A stretch of DNA of 64,000 nucleotides from an uncultured Acidimicrobiia bacterium (GTDB taxonomy: Bacteria > Actinomycetota > Acidimicrobiia > Spongiisociales > Spongiisociaceae): the NCBI GenBank assembly GCA_958295745.1, contig OY282370.1, forward strand, positions 2,578,548 to 2,642,547, in the 5' to 3' direction. Below the pieces are notes generated by a model, which saw nothing but the letters and a program-made list of their open reading frames with translations, was not told the DNA's origin and made no database searches. The translations under genes and the position numbers were made by a program. Shown here piece after piece: positions 1 through 10,328 of the stretch. Position 1 is the first letter of the stretch. Each line of letters starts with the position of its first letter.

Positions 1-149
1 GCAGTCCGGCGGCTAGCCTGGGGAGGTATCTTTGGGTTCGACCGCCGGGCGCTTGGAACACCGAAGGTACGTGCAATAGCTGTTCAAGACGGGGATCCCC
101 TCCGGCGGTCGGCAGCCGGCGCTAGTACAGGGGCTCGGTCAGGGCTCTG

Positions 150-1379
150 ATGGGAGGTACGGAACGGATGATACGCGGGTTTAGGAAGATCTCGACGATG
201 CTGGCGGTGTTGGCCCTGGTTGCGGTTGCCTGCGGCGGTGACGACGGCGCCTCCGAACCGGAAGCCACCACCGCCGCAACCACCGCCGCTACGCAGGCGC
301 CCACCACCACGGCTGCTCCTGCCGACACCATGGATGACGACATGGAAGAGGCGGAGGCGCCCACTACCACCGAGGCGCCTACCACCACCGAGCCTCCTCC
401 GCCCGACTGGGGGGCCGCCGACTTCAACGGGGACGGCGTGGTGCGCATCGCGGCGATTATCGACGGCCCCAGGGACGACGGCGCCTACTACGAGGCCCTG
501 GTGACCAAGGTGGAGCAGATCTCCAGGGACGGCGGTTACGAGAATCCGTTGATCGTGGATCAAGTGGACCCCGCCGACTCCCGGAACGAGCTGGAGAACC
601 TGGTGGCACAAAGCGTGGACGTGGTGGCCATCGGGTCGAGCTCCCTGGCCGACGGCAACCACGATCTCTTCCTGGAACACGAGGAGATATTCTGGTACTG
701 CAACTGCGGCTCCGGCTATCAGGACACTCCGGGCATGCTCCGCAGCGCCGACAGCGGGGTGGAGCTCAACATCTCCGGCGGTTACGCCACCGGCCTGCTG
801 ATGCAGGAGCGGGGGGGCAACAGCGCCGTGTTCATCGGATGCTGCGACCTGAACTTCGAGCTGGAGTCCTTCCTGGCCTTCGAGTTCGGCCTGAAGCTGG
901 TGGACGAGTCGTTCGAGGTCACCTATGTGCCCACCGGTAACTTCCCCTACGACTTCAACAACACCGCCGGGGCCACCGAGGCCTACAACAACGCGGTGGC
1001 CGAGGGGGTCTCGGCCGTGTATCCGTTCCTGGGAGGCGCCCACGAGCCGATCGTGGCCCTCGCCAACGAGAACGGGCTGATCGTCATGACCGCCGGGCCC
1101 TCCAACGGCTGCGAGCGCACCGACCTGGCCTACGACCTCGAGATCAAGTTCGACGCCGGCGACTACCTGGCGCCGGTCTTCACGGAGATACTCAACGGCA
1201 CCGCCGTGGAGGGCGGCTCCCGCTACTTCAAGGTGGGGGTCGATCCGGAAGTGGGCGCCGAGTTCTGCGGCGCCACCGACGAGCAGGTGCAGATGCTGGC
1301 CGACCTGAACGCCCGCATCGGCGCCGACGAGTTCGCCGACAAGTCCTACGAGATACTGTCCACCGCCTACGGCTTCTAG
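150..1379 (+). CDS. BMP-family ABC transporter substrate-binding lipoprotein
   Basis: Lipoprotein signal (LAVLALVAVACGG), Thr/Pro/Glu linker, BMP-like domain; directly upstream of Mgl/Nup-type ABC genes. True start may be at 168. Confidence 0.85.
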   Translation: MGGTERMIRGFRKISTMLAVLALVAVACGGDDGASEPEATTAATTAATQAPTTTAAPADTMDDDMEEAEAPTTTEAPTTTEPPPPDWGAADFNGDGVVRIAAIIDGPRDDGAYYEALVTKVEQISRDGGYENPLIVDQVDPADSRNELENLVAQSVDVVAIGSSSLADGNHDLFLEHEEIFWYCNCGSGYQDTPGMLRSADSGVELNISGGYATGLLMQERGGNSAVFIGCCDLNFELESFLAFEFGLKLVDESFEVTYVPTGNFPYDFNNTAGATEAYNNAVAEGVSAVYPFLGGAHEPIVALANENGLIVMTAGPSNGCERTDLAYDLEIKFDAGDYLAPVFTEILNGTAVEGGSRYFKVGVDPEVGAEFCGATDEQVQMLADLNARIGADEFADKSYEILSTAYGF

Positions 1380-1484
1380 ATGTGACAACCGGCGGGAACG
1401 GCGCAGCCGTTGTCCGGGTGTCGGAATCCGGCGGGGATTCGCAATGATCAGACGGCGGGGATCGGACGGGCGGGGGCCGTATAG

Positions 1485-3089
1485 ATGACGGCTGACGGCA
1501 GGACGGGCGCTCCTGTTCTCGAGCTGGCGGGAATGACCAAGCGGTTCGGGAAGGTGGTGGCCTGCGACGAGGTGGACTTCACGCTGCGCCGCGGTGAGAT
1601 ACACGGCGTCCTGGGCGAGAACGGGGCGGGCAAGTCCACCCTGATGCGGGTCATCTTCGGCCTGACCCTGCCCGACAAGGGGGTGATGAAGCTCGACGGG
1701 CGGAGCGTCCGCACCCTCGACCCCTTGGAGGCGGGCCGGCGGGGCATCGGGATGGTCCACCAGCACTACAGCCTGGTGGACAACCTCACGGTGTGGGAGA
1801 ACGCGGCCCTCGGCGAGCAGGGCCGGATCGATCCGGCGGCCACCAAACAGCGGATACGGGAGATATCGGAGAAATACGGGCTGGAGGTGGACCCCGATGC
1901 CTGGGTGCGTGACCTGCCCGCCGGCATCCGCCAGCGGGTGGAGATAATCAAATGTCTGCGCCGCGAGCCCCGCATCATCATCCTCGACGAGCCGACCTCG
2001 GTGCTGACGCCCGCCGAGTCCGAGCAGCTGTTCGACGTGCTCGCCGAAGGGGTGAAGAGCGAGCAGTGGGCGGTGGCCCTGGTGAGCCACAAGCTCGACG
2101 AGATCCTGCGGGCCGCCGACCGGATCACGGTCATGCGGCACGGGCGGGTGGTAGAGCGGTATCTGACCGTCCAGGCCGACGCCCCGTCCTTGGCCAGGGC
2201 GATGGTGGGGCGTCCGGTGGCTCTGCGGGCGGTTACCGCCGGCCTGGACGCCGCCGCCTCCGGGGCGCCGGTGGGGAAAGCCGCCCCCACAGGTTCCGGC
2301 GAAGACGAGGGGGCGGGGTTCGAGCGGGCTCCGCCGGTTCTGCGGATCGAGGGGGCGGCGGTGAAGGCGGGGGACGGCAGCGTGTTGCTGGACGGCCTGT
2401 CGCTGGAGGTGCGGGCGGGGGAGATCGTGGGGATGGTGGGGGTGGAAGGCAACGGCCAGACCCCCCTGGCCGACGTGATGTCCAGCATGCTGGAGCTGGA
2501 CGAAGGCCGGGTGGAGGTGGCCGGACGGGCGGTTACCACCGGGGCGGCGGGCGCCATGGCCAGGGCCGGGGCGGCGGTCATCCCCGCCGACCGCCACCGG
2601 TCGGGGTGTGTGCTGGGCTTGACGGTGGCCGAGAACTTGATGCTCTCCCTCCTCGACCGCATGCACAACCGGGGGCTGCTGCGCCGGGACGCCATCCGCC
2701 GCAACGCCCTCGACCTCGTGGAGGAGTACGGCATCCTCACGCCCGGCCCCGATACCCCGCTCGGCAACCTGTCGGGGGGCAACCAGCAGCGGGTGGTGCT
2801 GGCCCGCGCCCTCTCCGCCGACCCCAAGGTGATGGTTGCCCACCAGCCCACCAGGGGCCTGGATGTGGGGGCCATCGAATACGTGGGGGACCGCCTGCGC
2901 CGGGCCGCCGACGACGGGCTGGGGGTGCTGCTCATCTCCTCCGACCTGGGGGAGATATTCGCCCTGGCGGACCGCATCGCCGTGATCTACCAGGGCCGCA
3001 TCGTGGGCGGGATGCCCCGTTCGGAACTCGACATGGAGCGGCTGGGCCTGCTGATGGGCGGCGCCGGCGCAGCCGAAGAGGCCGCATGA
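1485..3089 (+). CDS. Sugar/nucleoside-type ABC transporter ATP-binding protein (two ABC domains)
   Basis: GENGAGKSTLM Walker A, LSGGNQQR signature in second half, RbsA/MglA-like duplicated layout. Confidence 0.93.
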   Translation: MTADGRTGAPVLELAGMTKRFGKVVACDEVDFTLRRGEIHGVLGENGAGKSTLMRVIFGLTLPDKGVMKLDGRSVRTLDPLEAGRRGIGMVHQHYSLVDNLTVWENAALGEQGRIDPAATKQRIREISEKYGLEVDPDAWVRDLPAGIRQRVEIIKCLRREPRIIILDEPTSVLTPAESEQLFDVLAEGVKSEQWAVALVSHKLDEILRAADRITVMRHGRVVERYLTVQADAPSLARAMVGRPVALRAVTAGLDAAASGAPVGKAAPTGSGEDEGAGFERAPPVLRIEGAAVKAGDGSVLLDGLSLEVRAGEIVGMVGVEGNGQTPLADVMSSMLELDEGRVEVAGRAVTTGAAGAMARAGAAVIPADRHRSGCVLGLTVAENLMLSLLDRMHNRGLLRRDAIRRNALDLVEEYGILTPGPDTPLGNLSGGNQQRVVLARALSADPKVMVAHQPTRGLDVGAIEYVGDRLRRAADDGLGVLLISSDLGEIFALADRIAVIYQGRIVGGMPRSELDMERLGLLMGGAGAAEEAA

Positions 3090-4225
3090 TCCCCGGCGCG
3101 CCCCCGGCCCCGGGAGGCTCGGCCGGGGGATGGCGCGGGCGGGGCGAGACGGCCCTGCTCTACCTGCTCAGCATCGGGGTGACGCTGCTGATCTCGGGCG
3201 GCTTGGTAACCATCACCGGCAACTCCTGGACGCAGGTGATGGGCGCTCTGCTCAACGGCGCCTTCCTTGCTCCCGGACGGTGGGGGAACACCCTGGTCAT
3301 CGCCGCTCCCATGCTGCTGGTGGCCCTCGGGATGGTGATCGGGGTCAAGTCCGGCATCTTCAACATCGGACAGGAGGGCCAGCTGCTGATGGGGGCGATG
3401 GCGATGGCGTATGTGGGCACCAAGCTGGCCGGGCCGGGGCCGCTGCTGCTGGTGGGTGGTCTGATCCTCGGAACCCTGACCGGAGGTCTGTTCGCCGCCC
3501 TCGCCGCGGTGATGCGGTTCCGGCGGGGGGTGCCGGAAGTGATCTCCACCCTGTTGCTGGTGTTCATCGCCTTCCAGATCAACGGTTTTGCCATCACGAC
3601 CGACTGGTTCCTGCGGGACCTCGACCCCAACCGGCCCAGCCGGGCGGTGACCAGCGCCCAGCTTCCGGCCGAGGCCCATCTGCCGGTGGTCACCCTGTTC
3701 GGCAACGAGTTCCACATCGGGCTGATCTTCGCCCTCGCCGCGGCGGCGGCGGTTGCCTTCCTGCTGACCCGCACCTCGACAGGGTTCAAGTTACGGCTGT
3801 TGGGCAGCAGCCCCAACGTTGCTCAGAACGTGGGGGTGGCGGTGGCCAGGTGGGGGAGCGCGGCCCTGTTCGCATCGGGGGCGCTGGCCGGGTTCGCCGG
3901 GGCGGTGATGCTGGCGGGCGGCGCCTCTAGTTCCCGCCTGACCAGCGGGTTCGCCTCGAACTTCGGATGGCAGGGCCTGCTGGTGGCGCTGCTGGCCCAG
4001 AGCCGGCCGCTGATGTGCATTCCCATGGCGATCGTGTTCGCCGGCCTCCGCACCGGTTCGGGTTTCCTGGCCGCCACCGGGGTGGACCGCAAGATCGTGG
4101 ACGTGATCCAGGCGCTGCTGGTGCTGGCGCTGCTGATTCCCCCCGCCGTCCAGTTCATCCGCGACCGGCGCAAGGCGGCGGCGGTGGCGGCGACCGGGGC
4201 GCCCGCCGAGCAGGGGGCGGGCTGA
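3086..4225 (+). CDS. ABC transporter permease (nucleoside/BMP type)
   Basis: Hydrophobic product starting MIPGAPPAPGG; ATG overlaps upstream stop (ATGA). The supplied ORF from 1952 is an upstream-extended frame. Confidence 0.88.
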   Translation: MIPGAPPAPGGSAGGWRGRGETALLYLLSIGVTLLISGGLVTITGNSWTQVMGALLNGAFLAPGRWGNTLVIAAPMLLVALGMVIGVKSGIFNIGQEGQLLMGAMAMAYVGTKLAGPGPLLLVGGLILGTLTGGLFAALAAVMRFRRGVPEVISTLLLVFIAFQINGFAITTDWFLRDLDPNRPSRAVTSAQLPAEAHLPVVTLFGNEFHIGLIFALAAAAAVAFLLTRTSTGFKLRLLGSSPNVAQNVGVAVARWGSAALFASGALAGFAGAVMLAGGASSSRLTSGFASNFGWQGLLVALLAQSRPLMCIPMAIVFAGLRTGSGFLAATGVDRKIVDVIQALLVLALLIPPAVQFIRDRRKAAAVAATGAPAEQGAG

Positions 4226-5160
4226 TGCTCGACGTGCTGGCTGCGCTGGCCGACATCTTCAGCAGCCCCACCATGTACGGGAGCGCGGTGCGGCTGGGCG
4301 GGTTCCTGGCCTTCGCGGCGCTGGGGGAGCTGGTGGCGGAGAAGGCGGGCACCATCAACATATCCGTGGAGGGGTCGCTCTTGGCGGGGGCGTTCGGGGG
4401 GGCGGTGGCCTACCACCTGGCCGGTTCCACATGGGTGGGGCTGGCGGTGGGGGCGGCCACCGGGGTGCTGATCGCCCTGATCCAGGCCAACATGAGCCAC
4501 CGCCTCACCGCCGACCAGTTCGTGGTGGGCCTCACCGCCAACGTGCTGATACTGGGCCTGGCAGGATACCTGGATGCGATCATCGACCCGATCGCCAAGC
4601 GGGCCTCCGTCATCGAGATACCGCTCCTCTCCGACATTCCCCTGTTCGGCCCGGCCCTGTTCGGCCAGACCTGGCCCACCTACCTGCTGTATCCGCTGTT
4701 CCCGATCACCTGGTGGCTGCTCTACCGGACCCGCTGGGGTCTCGAGGTGCGGTCGGTGGGGGAGAACCCCCAGGCCAGCGACGTGTCAGGCATCGACGTG
4801 AACAAGCGGCGCCGCCAGGCCGTCTGCTACGGCGGGGTGCTGGCCGGCCTGGGAGGGGCCTTCCTGGTGCTCGGCCAAGTGGGGAGCTTCGACACCGGGG
4901 CGGTGGGGGGGCGGGGCTTCATCGCCATAGCGGCCGTCTACTTCGGCGGCTGGACGCTGCGGGGGACTTTGCTGGGGGCGCTCCTGTTCGGCTTGGCCGA
5001 CGCCTTCCGCCTGGCGGTCCCGGTGCTCGGCTACCAGCTCAACGCCCAGCTGCTGGCCGCCCTGCCGTACGTGCTGACCATCGCGGTCATGTACTTCATC
5101 ACCAAACCGTTCCGCCAGCCCGCCGCCCTGGCCCACCCCTTCATACGCGGCCTCCGATAG
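4225..5160 (+). CDS. ABC transporter permease (nucleoside/BMP type)
   Basis: MLDVLAALADIFSSPTMYGSAVRLGGFLAFAALGELVAEKAGTINISVEG; TGATG overlap with preceding gene. Confidence 0.9.
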   Translation: MLDVLAALADIFSSPTMYGSAVRLGGFLAFAALGELVAEKAGTINISVEGSLLAGAFGGAVAYHLAGSTWVGLAVGAATGVLIALIQANMSHRLTADQFVVGLTANVLILGLAGYLDAIIDPIAKRASVIEIPLLSDIPLFGPALFGQTWPTYLLYPLFPITWWLLYRTRWGLEVRSVGENPQASDVSGIDVNKRRRQAVCYGGVLAGLGGAFLVLGQVGSFDTGAVGGRGFIAIAAVYFGGWTLRGTLLGALLFGLADAFRLAVPVLGYQLNAQLLAALPYVLTIAVMYFITKPFRQPAALAHPFIRGLR

Positions 5161-5178
5161 GAGGGGCCGGCGCCGAGT

Positions 5179-5892
5179 ATGTTCTCCTATCACCCCCGGA
5201 TCATCGAACGGTATCCGGCCGTTCGGGCCGGGGTGGTGCATGCGGTGGGGCTGTCGAACGGCCCCGGCCCGCCCGCCCTGTGGGAGGAATACCGGGACCA
5301 GCAGCGGGCCGCAGCCGCCGAGACGGCCGGAATGCCCCTTGCGGCCGCGCCTTCCATCGGCGCCTGGCGCCGGGTGTTCTCCAGCTTCGGGGTGAAGCCC
5401 ACCCGATACCGCTCGGCGGCCGAGGCCCTGCTTCGCCGCCTCGCCAAGCACGGGGACATCCCGTCGATAAACCTGCTGGTGGACATCGCCAACCTGGTGT
5501 CGATCCGTTACCGGCTTCCGGTTGCGGCTTTCGATCAGGCCTCGGTCACCGGAACCACCTCGGTCTGCTTCGCGGGCGGCGGCGAACGGTTCACCGACCT
5601 CGGCGGCGCTCAGGCCGTGAACCCGGTGCCCGGGGAGGTGATCTTCGTAGACGGGGCGGGGGTGGTCAGCGCCCGCCGGTGGTGCTGGCGGCAGAGCGCC
5701 CAGAGCGCCACCCGCCCGGAGACGGTGGAGGTACTGTTCACGGTTGAGGGCCACCACGACGGCGCCGCCGCAGACGTAGCCGCGGCCGCGGATGACATCG
5801 CCGGACTCCTCGAGAGGCATCAACCCCGAGCCCGGCTTCAGGCGGCCCTGCTGTCCCCGGACGACCCGGGTTTCACACCCGCCCGGACGTAG
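5179..5892 (+). CDS. B3/B4 (tRNA-binding/editing-like) domain protein
   Basis: SINLLVDIANLVSIRYRLPVAAFD and GEVIFVDGAGVVSARRWCWRQS are typical of stand-alone B3/4 domain proteins. Confidence 0.8.
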   Translation: MFSYHPRIIERYPAVRAGVVHAVGLSNGPGPPALWEEYRDQQRAAAAETAGMPLAAAPSIGAWRRVFSSFGVKPTRYRSAAEALLRRLAKHGDIPSINLLVDIANLVSIRYRLPVAAFDQASVTGTTSVCFAGGGERFTDLGGAQAVNPVPGEVIFVDGAGVVSARRWCWRQSAQSATRPETVEVLFTVEGHHDGAAADVAAAADDIAGLLERHQPRARLQAALLSPDDPGFTPART

Positions 5893-6274
5893 CCCCCGCC
5901 CGGCTGCGGGAGGCCGCGTCGGGCTTCTTCCGAATCGTGTGGAAGCTCTATTGGAGTCGGCCCACCTCTTCCGTAGTGATACCTAGCCCTTCGTAGACCG
6001 ATTCGAGGGCGGCCTGCACCGCCTCTCCCGATCCGGCCTGCGGGGCCCCGGCGCCCAGGTCGTAGCGTCCGGCGGCGGCGGGCCCCCGCCCGTTCGCCGC
6101 CAACGGTTCGATGACCCGGTAGAAGGCCATCCCTCGGCCTGGCTGATCCGGGCCGAATCCGGGTCTTCGGCGGCGGAGGTGCGGGCGCCGTATGTTGCGC
6201 GGGGCGGAAGCCCGATCAGGGTCACGAGAATATCCCCAGCCCCGCCAGGATTGCTTTGCCCCAGAGTCCGAAAC

Positions 6275-7882
6275 TCACCCTCTCAGCTCGCGGCGGAGGA
6301 TCAACACCCAGGTGAGCACCCCCGAGAGCAGGATCAGCACCAGCGAGGCGATGCCGACCTCGGCGAAGAATCCGTCCTCGGCGGCGTTCCAGATCCTGGT
6401 GGCCAGCGTTTCGAACCCGATCGGCGCCAGCAGGAGCGTGGCCGGCAGTTCCTTGAGCGTCGAAAGGAGCACCAACCCCCCTCCGGCGGCCAGGCCGGGC
6501 GCCAACAGCGGAAGGTCGATGGCGATGAACCGGCGGAGGGCCCGGGCGCCCAGAGTGCGGGCGGCGTCGTCGTAGTGGCGGGGGATGTCGGCGATCGCCG
6601 CCTGGGTGGACCGCATCGACTGGACGCCGAAGTGCAGCACGTAGACGAGGATGAGCAGCGGGAAGCTCTGATAGACGGCCACCAGAGGTCCGGGTGCATG
6701 GATAGCCCAGAACACCATGGCCAGCGCGACGACCAGGCCCGGCAGGGCGAACACCGAGGTGACGGAGGCGGCCGCCGCGCTCGACATCCAGCTGCGGCGC
6801 CGCGTGGCGGCGTAGGCCACGGGCAGGGTGATCGCCGCCGCGGCCACCCCGGCGGCGATAGCGGCGGCCGCCGAGTTCATCGAGGGCCGGACGAGGAAGC
6901 CCAGCCCGTCCCCGATCCCCGAGTAGCCGACACCGATGGTGGTGGAGCCGCGGGCGATCCAGAGGAAGAACACCACCAAGGGGGCGGCCAAGGCTTGTCC
7001 AATCACCCCGGCCATCAGGATCAGACCCGGGATGCGGGCGCGGCCCAGCCGGTACTGCACCTGGGGCTTGCGCATGATCGTCCCGACCTCGCGCCGGGGT
7101 GTGACCCCCCGCTCCACTGCGGCCACTGTCAGGGCGAGGACCGCCAGCACGAGACCGAGCGTGAGAGAGGCGGAGCGGTCGAACAGGCGGGCGGAGAAGA
7201 TGGCGCGGGTGATGGTGTCGAACCGCATCAGGGCCACGGCCCCGAAGTCGCTCAGTCCGTACAGGAAAACCAGCATCGTCCCGGCCGCCACGGTGTCGCG
7301 TATGTGGGGCAGCACCACCCTCGCCGCTATGCGCAGGGGGCGGTTGCCCAGCAGCCGGGCGGCTTCCTCCAGCGACGGTGAGGTGGTCGAGAGGCGGGAC
7401 AGAACCGGGAGGTAGACGTAGGGGTAACTGAGCAGCGTGAGGACCAGGAAGGCACCCCAGAAGCCTTCGATCCTGGGAAGGAAGGGTATGAGGCCCCCCC
7501 GGCCGAATGCGGAGAGCAGGGCGGTGGCGCCCACGAAGGAGGGGATCACGAGCGGAAGGGGCAGGACCACCCGCCAGAAACGCAGACCGGGCAGGTCGGT
7601 GCGGGCGACCAGCCAAGCCAGCGTAGTTCCCAGGATCGCGCACGAGACGGCGGCGGCGGATGCGATCAGCAGGGAGTTGCGGAGCGGACGCAGGGTGCGC
7701 GCGCTCGGCAGGATCGCCAGGAAGTCCCCTCCCAGGCTCAGGGCGCTCCAGGCCAGGTAGCCGATCGGAAAGAGGAACAGCAGGCCGATCAACCCCGCCG
7801 CGATCTGGAGGCCGGGGCGGCGGCGCGGCCTCAGGGCTGTGGCCGGGCCCGCCTCGTCAGGAGCTTTCGAGGCCGCTTTCAT
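6275..7882 (-). CDS. Iron(III) ABC transporter permease (FbpB-like, fused double permease)
   Basis: 535 aa, duplicated binding-protein-dependent permease domains; adjacent to an FbpA-like protein. Confidence 0.88.
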   Translation of the reverse strand: MKAASKAPDEAGPATALRPRRRPGLQIAAGLIGLLFLFPIGYLAWSALSLGGDFLAILPSARTLRPLRNSLLIASAAAVSCAILGTTLAWLVARTDLPGLRFWRVVLPLPLVIPSFVGATALLSAFGRGGLIPFLPRIEGFWGAFLVLTLLSYPYVYLPVLSRLSTTSPSLEEAARLLGNRPLRIAARVVLPHIRDTVAAGTMLVFLYGLSDFGAVALMRFDTITRAIFSARLFDRSASLTLGLVLAVLALTVAAVERGVTPRREVGTIMRKPQVQYRLGRARIPGLILMAGVIGQALAAPLVVFFLWIARGSTTIGVGYSGIGDGLGFLVRPSMNSAAAAIAAGVAAAAITLPVAYAATRRRSWMSSAAAASVTSVFALPGLVVALAMVFWAIHAPGPLVAVYQSFPLLILVYVLHFGVQSMRSTQAAIADIPRHYDDAARTLGARALRRFIAIDLPLLAPGLAAGGGLVLLSTLKELPATLLLAPIGFETLATRIWNAAEDGFFAEVGIASLVLILLSGVLTWVLILRRELRG

Positions 7883-8858
7883 CGATCAGTGCCTTGGTTC
7901 GCTCCAACCCGCCTCCGAGCCGATCGAAATCATAGGTGGCTACCTCGATGCCGGATAACGGGGGCAGTCCGGTCGGCTCGACTTCGGCGGTTAGCGGGTA
8001 CTCGAAAGTCTTCTCGCTGTAGAAGCGCTGTGCTTCTTCGCCGAGCATGAATTCCACCAGCCGGTCGGCCAGGTCGGGATCGTCGGTCGAGGCGAGCACT
8101 CCTATGGCGGTGACGATGAGCAGGGAACCGATGTCCCCGTCGGGGAAGAAGTAGTTCTCCGAGGCCGCACCGGGATCCTCCGCCTTGGCGCGGTGGTTGT
8201 AATAGTGGTTGACCAGCCCCATCGGCACGTCGCCCCGCCCCACGGCCTGCACGATCGAGGTGTTGTTGGCGTAGGTGCGGGCTTCGTTGGCGACGAGACC
8301 CTCGAGCCATGCCAGGGTGGCGTCGTCGCCGTGGACCTCCCGCATGGCTGTCACGAAGTCTTGGAAGGAACCGTTGGCCGGTGCCACCGCCACCCGGCCC
8401 CGGAACCGTTCGTCGGTCAGGTCGAACACCGAGGCCGGCAGCTCGGCGGGGTCGACCAGGTTGCGGTTGTAGACGATCACCCTCACCCGGCCCGATATCC
8501 CGACCCATAGGCCGCCCGTGTTGCGGAATCTGGCCGGGACCAGGGAAAGCACCTCGCCGCCGATGGGCCGGAGCCGCCCCTCACCCGCCAGGAAACCGAC
8601 CGCTCCCGGGCTCTGGGAGATGAAAACGTCCGCCGGGCTGCGATCTCCTTCCTGTTCGATGAGGAGGGCCAGATCGGCCGACTGGCCGTAGCGCACCTCT
8701 ATGTCGATTCCGGTGGTCTCGGCAAAGTCGTCCAGCAGAGGTCCGATCAGGTTGGAGGAGCGCCCCGAGTAGACCGTTATGACCTCGGTTTCCCCGCCGC
8801 AGGATGCGCCGACCAGCCCCAGGACGATGGCGAGAATTGCGAACGCCGTTCGTTTCAC
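7857..8858 (-). CDS. Iron(III) ABC transporter substrate-binding lipoprotein (FbpA-like)
   Basis: GTG start VKRTAFAILAIVLGLVGASCGG, ITVYSGRSSNLIGPLLDDFAETTGIDIEVRYG; overlaps the permease gene. Confidence 0.87.
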   Translation of the reverse strand: MKRTAFAILAIVLGLVGASCGGETEVITVYSGRSSNLIGPLLDDFAETTGIDIEVRYGQSADLALLIEQEGDRSPADVFISQSPGAVGFLAGEGRLRPIGGEVLSLVPARFRNTGGLWVGISGRVRVIVYNRNLVDPAELPASVFDLTDERFRGRVAVAPANGSFQDFVTAMREVHGDDATLAWLEGLVANEARTYANNTSIVQAVGRGDVPMGLVNHYYNHRAKAEDPGAASENYFFPDGDIGSLLIVTAIGVLASTDDPDLADRLVEFMLGEEAQRFYSEKTFEYPLTAEVEPTGLPPLSGIEVATYDFDRLGGGLERTKALIDESGLESS

Positions 8859-8937
8859 GCCGTGTTCCTTTCTACAGGTTCTACCGGTTCCATAGCTTTC
8901 ACGCCAAGGTATCGTAACGCCGCCGTCCGCTCGGCGC

Positions 8938-8974
8938 AAGGGTATCCTTATAAAGATTATTAGGACATCCTTAC
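8938..8974. promoter_or_regulatory. Candidate DtxR/IdeR-type iron operators upstream of the FbpA-like gene
   Basis: AAGGGTATCCTTAT (8938-8951) and ATTAGGACATCCTTAC (8959-8974); half-sites resemble TTAGGnTAnCCTAA. Confidence 0.5.
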
Positions 8975-9285
8975 AAGGATGGCAGGCCCAGTTGTGGAGG
9001 ACCCGTTGTGGGCGGAAGGCCGGCGCCGCTCTGGTCGTGCTCGTGACGGCGGTTGCGGTGACTGACGTGGTTCTTACAGTCGATTCCTCTGCTTTGGTAC
9101 GCGCCTTCCGGGAGCTGATCGGCCTCCCGTTGCTCGCACGCAACATCCGTCTCCGAGCCTGCTGGGGCGTTCCGGATACCCAGGGAAGCCCCATCGCGCC
9201 GGACGGTTCCGGCCCGCCGACCCCCGCGCCGTCGCCGAGGTGATCCAACGACTTCAACTACGCCCAAGTGATCACCCTGGAAACC

Positions 9286-9363
9286 GATTGCTCATGGCCG
9301 GGGGCGTTGGGTGGGCGGCATGGGCGTCGAGCGGCCTCATGACCCGGATCATCGGTCGCAACG
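9286..9363. repeat. Imperfect dispersed repeat, copy 1
   Basis: gattgctcatggccgggggcgttgggtgggcggca...gacccggatcatcggtcgcaacg matches 46222-46302. Confidence 0.65.
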
Positions 9364-9446
9364 GCGTGTCTGTGGGGTGCCGGTGACCCTCCCGCATCGG
9401 TCATCGGGTGCCTTGGCGATGAAGGGTCGTACCGCCTCGATGAGAT

Positions 9447-9490
9447 TGTAAGGCTATCCGTATGAGAAATATCAAGATACCCTTATAGAT
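9447..9490. promoter_or_regulatory. Candidate iron operators upstream of ferritin
   Basis: TGTAAGGCTATCCGTATGAG (9447-9466) and ATCAAGATACCCTTATAGAT (9471-9490). Confidence 0.45.
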
Positions 9491-9576
9491 GATAAGATTG
9501 TTCTCGGTTTCTGATATTGCTCGAACGGCTAGGGTAGGAGGGAGTTTCACGACCGAAACAGGACAGGAGACGAGAT

Positions 9577-10074
9577 ATGGCTCTGGACGAACGAATGGAA
9601 GCCGCGCTCAACGATCAGGTCACCTGCGAGTTGGACGCTTCCCTCGCATATCTACAGATGGCGGCCCATCTGGACGGGGATGACCGCCCGGGCATGGCTC
9701 ACTGGATGTACGAACAGTCCCACGAGGAAGCCGGACACGCCAAGCAGTTCATCGAATTCGTCCTGGCGCGGGGCGGCCGGGTCGAGATCGGCCGGATCCA
9801 GACGCCCGTGAGCAAGTTCGACGACCCGGTGCATGTGTTCGAGGAGGCCCTGCGGCACGAGCAGCATGTCACTGGCCGGATACGGGACATCTACCGGCTG
9901 GCCACCTCCATAGATGACCTGGAGAGCCTGCCGTTCCTCCACGGGTTCCTCGCCGAGCAGGTGGAGGAGGAAGCGGCGGTCGGCGGGATCTGCGAGCGCC
10001 TGCGCCGCGTTCAGGGCGATGAAGTGGGTCTGGCGCTGATCGACCACGAACTCGGGTCCCGGGGCGGCGAGTAG
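9577..10074 (+). CDS. Ferritin
   Basis: MEAALNDQVTCELDASLAYLQMAAHLD...MYEQSHEEAGHAKQFIEFVLARGG: ferritin four-helix fold with EEAGHA motif. Confidence 0.9.
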   Translation: MALDERMEAALNDQVTCELDASLAYLQMAAHLDGDDRPGMAHWMYEQSHEEAGHAKQFIEFVLARGGRVEIGRIQTPVSKFDDPVHVFEEALRHEQHVTGRIRDIYRLATSIDDLESLPFLHGFLAEQVEEEAAVGGICERLRRVQGDEVGLALIDHELGSRGGE

Positions 10075-10178
10075 CAGTACCCGACATGCGCCCGCCGGGC
10101 GGGGGTGCGGCCGGAACGGACCGTCAGTCCTCGACGACGTGGTTCTCGAAGCCGCGCCGGGCCGCTTTCCACTCGGCG

Positions 10179-10328
10179 GCTTCCGTAGTCGACGCTCTGG
10201 CCGGCCACCTCGAAAGACGCCGCTAAGCCGCCCACCCTCTCCCCGCGTTCGAGGACGATCACCCGGAAGCCGCGGGAAGCGAGGCGGTAGGCGGCGCCCA
10301 GACCGGCGGGGACGGCCCCGAGGATCAC
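10179..10328 (-). pseudogene. Remnant of FAD/NAD(P)-binding oxidoreductase (N-terminal Rossmann part only)
   Basis: [49 protein letters not shown], then homology stops. Confidence 0.6.

Noticed and set aside
84-2843. 919-aa minus-strand ORF
   Set aside because: Antisense shadow of the BMP and ABC genes; Pro/His/Gly/Arg-rich low-complexity translation typical of high-GC shadow frames.
1952-3085. N-terminal part of the 757-aa ORF 1952-4225
   Set aside because: Upstream-extended frame within the ATPase gene; the permease starts at 3086.
5948-6225. Short minus-strand ORFs (60-80 aa) in the 5.9-6.2 kb gap
   Set aside because: One (MAFYRVIEPLAANG...) looks vaguely protein-like, but I could not assign a family or a full gene.
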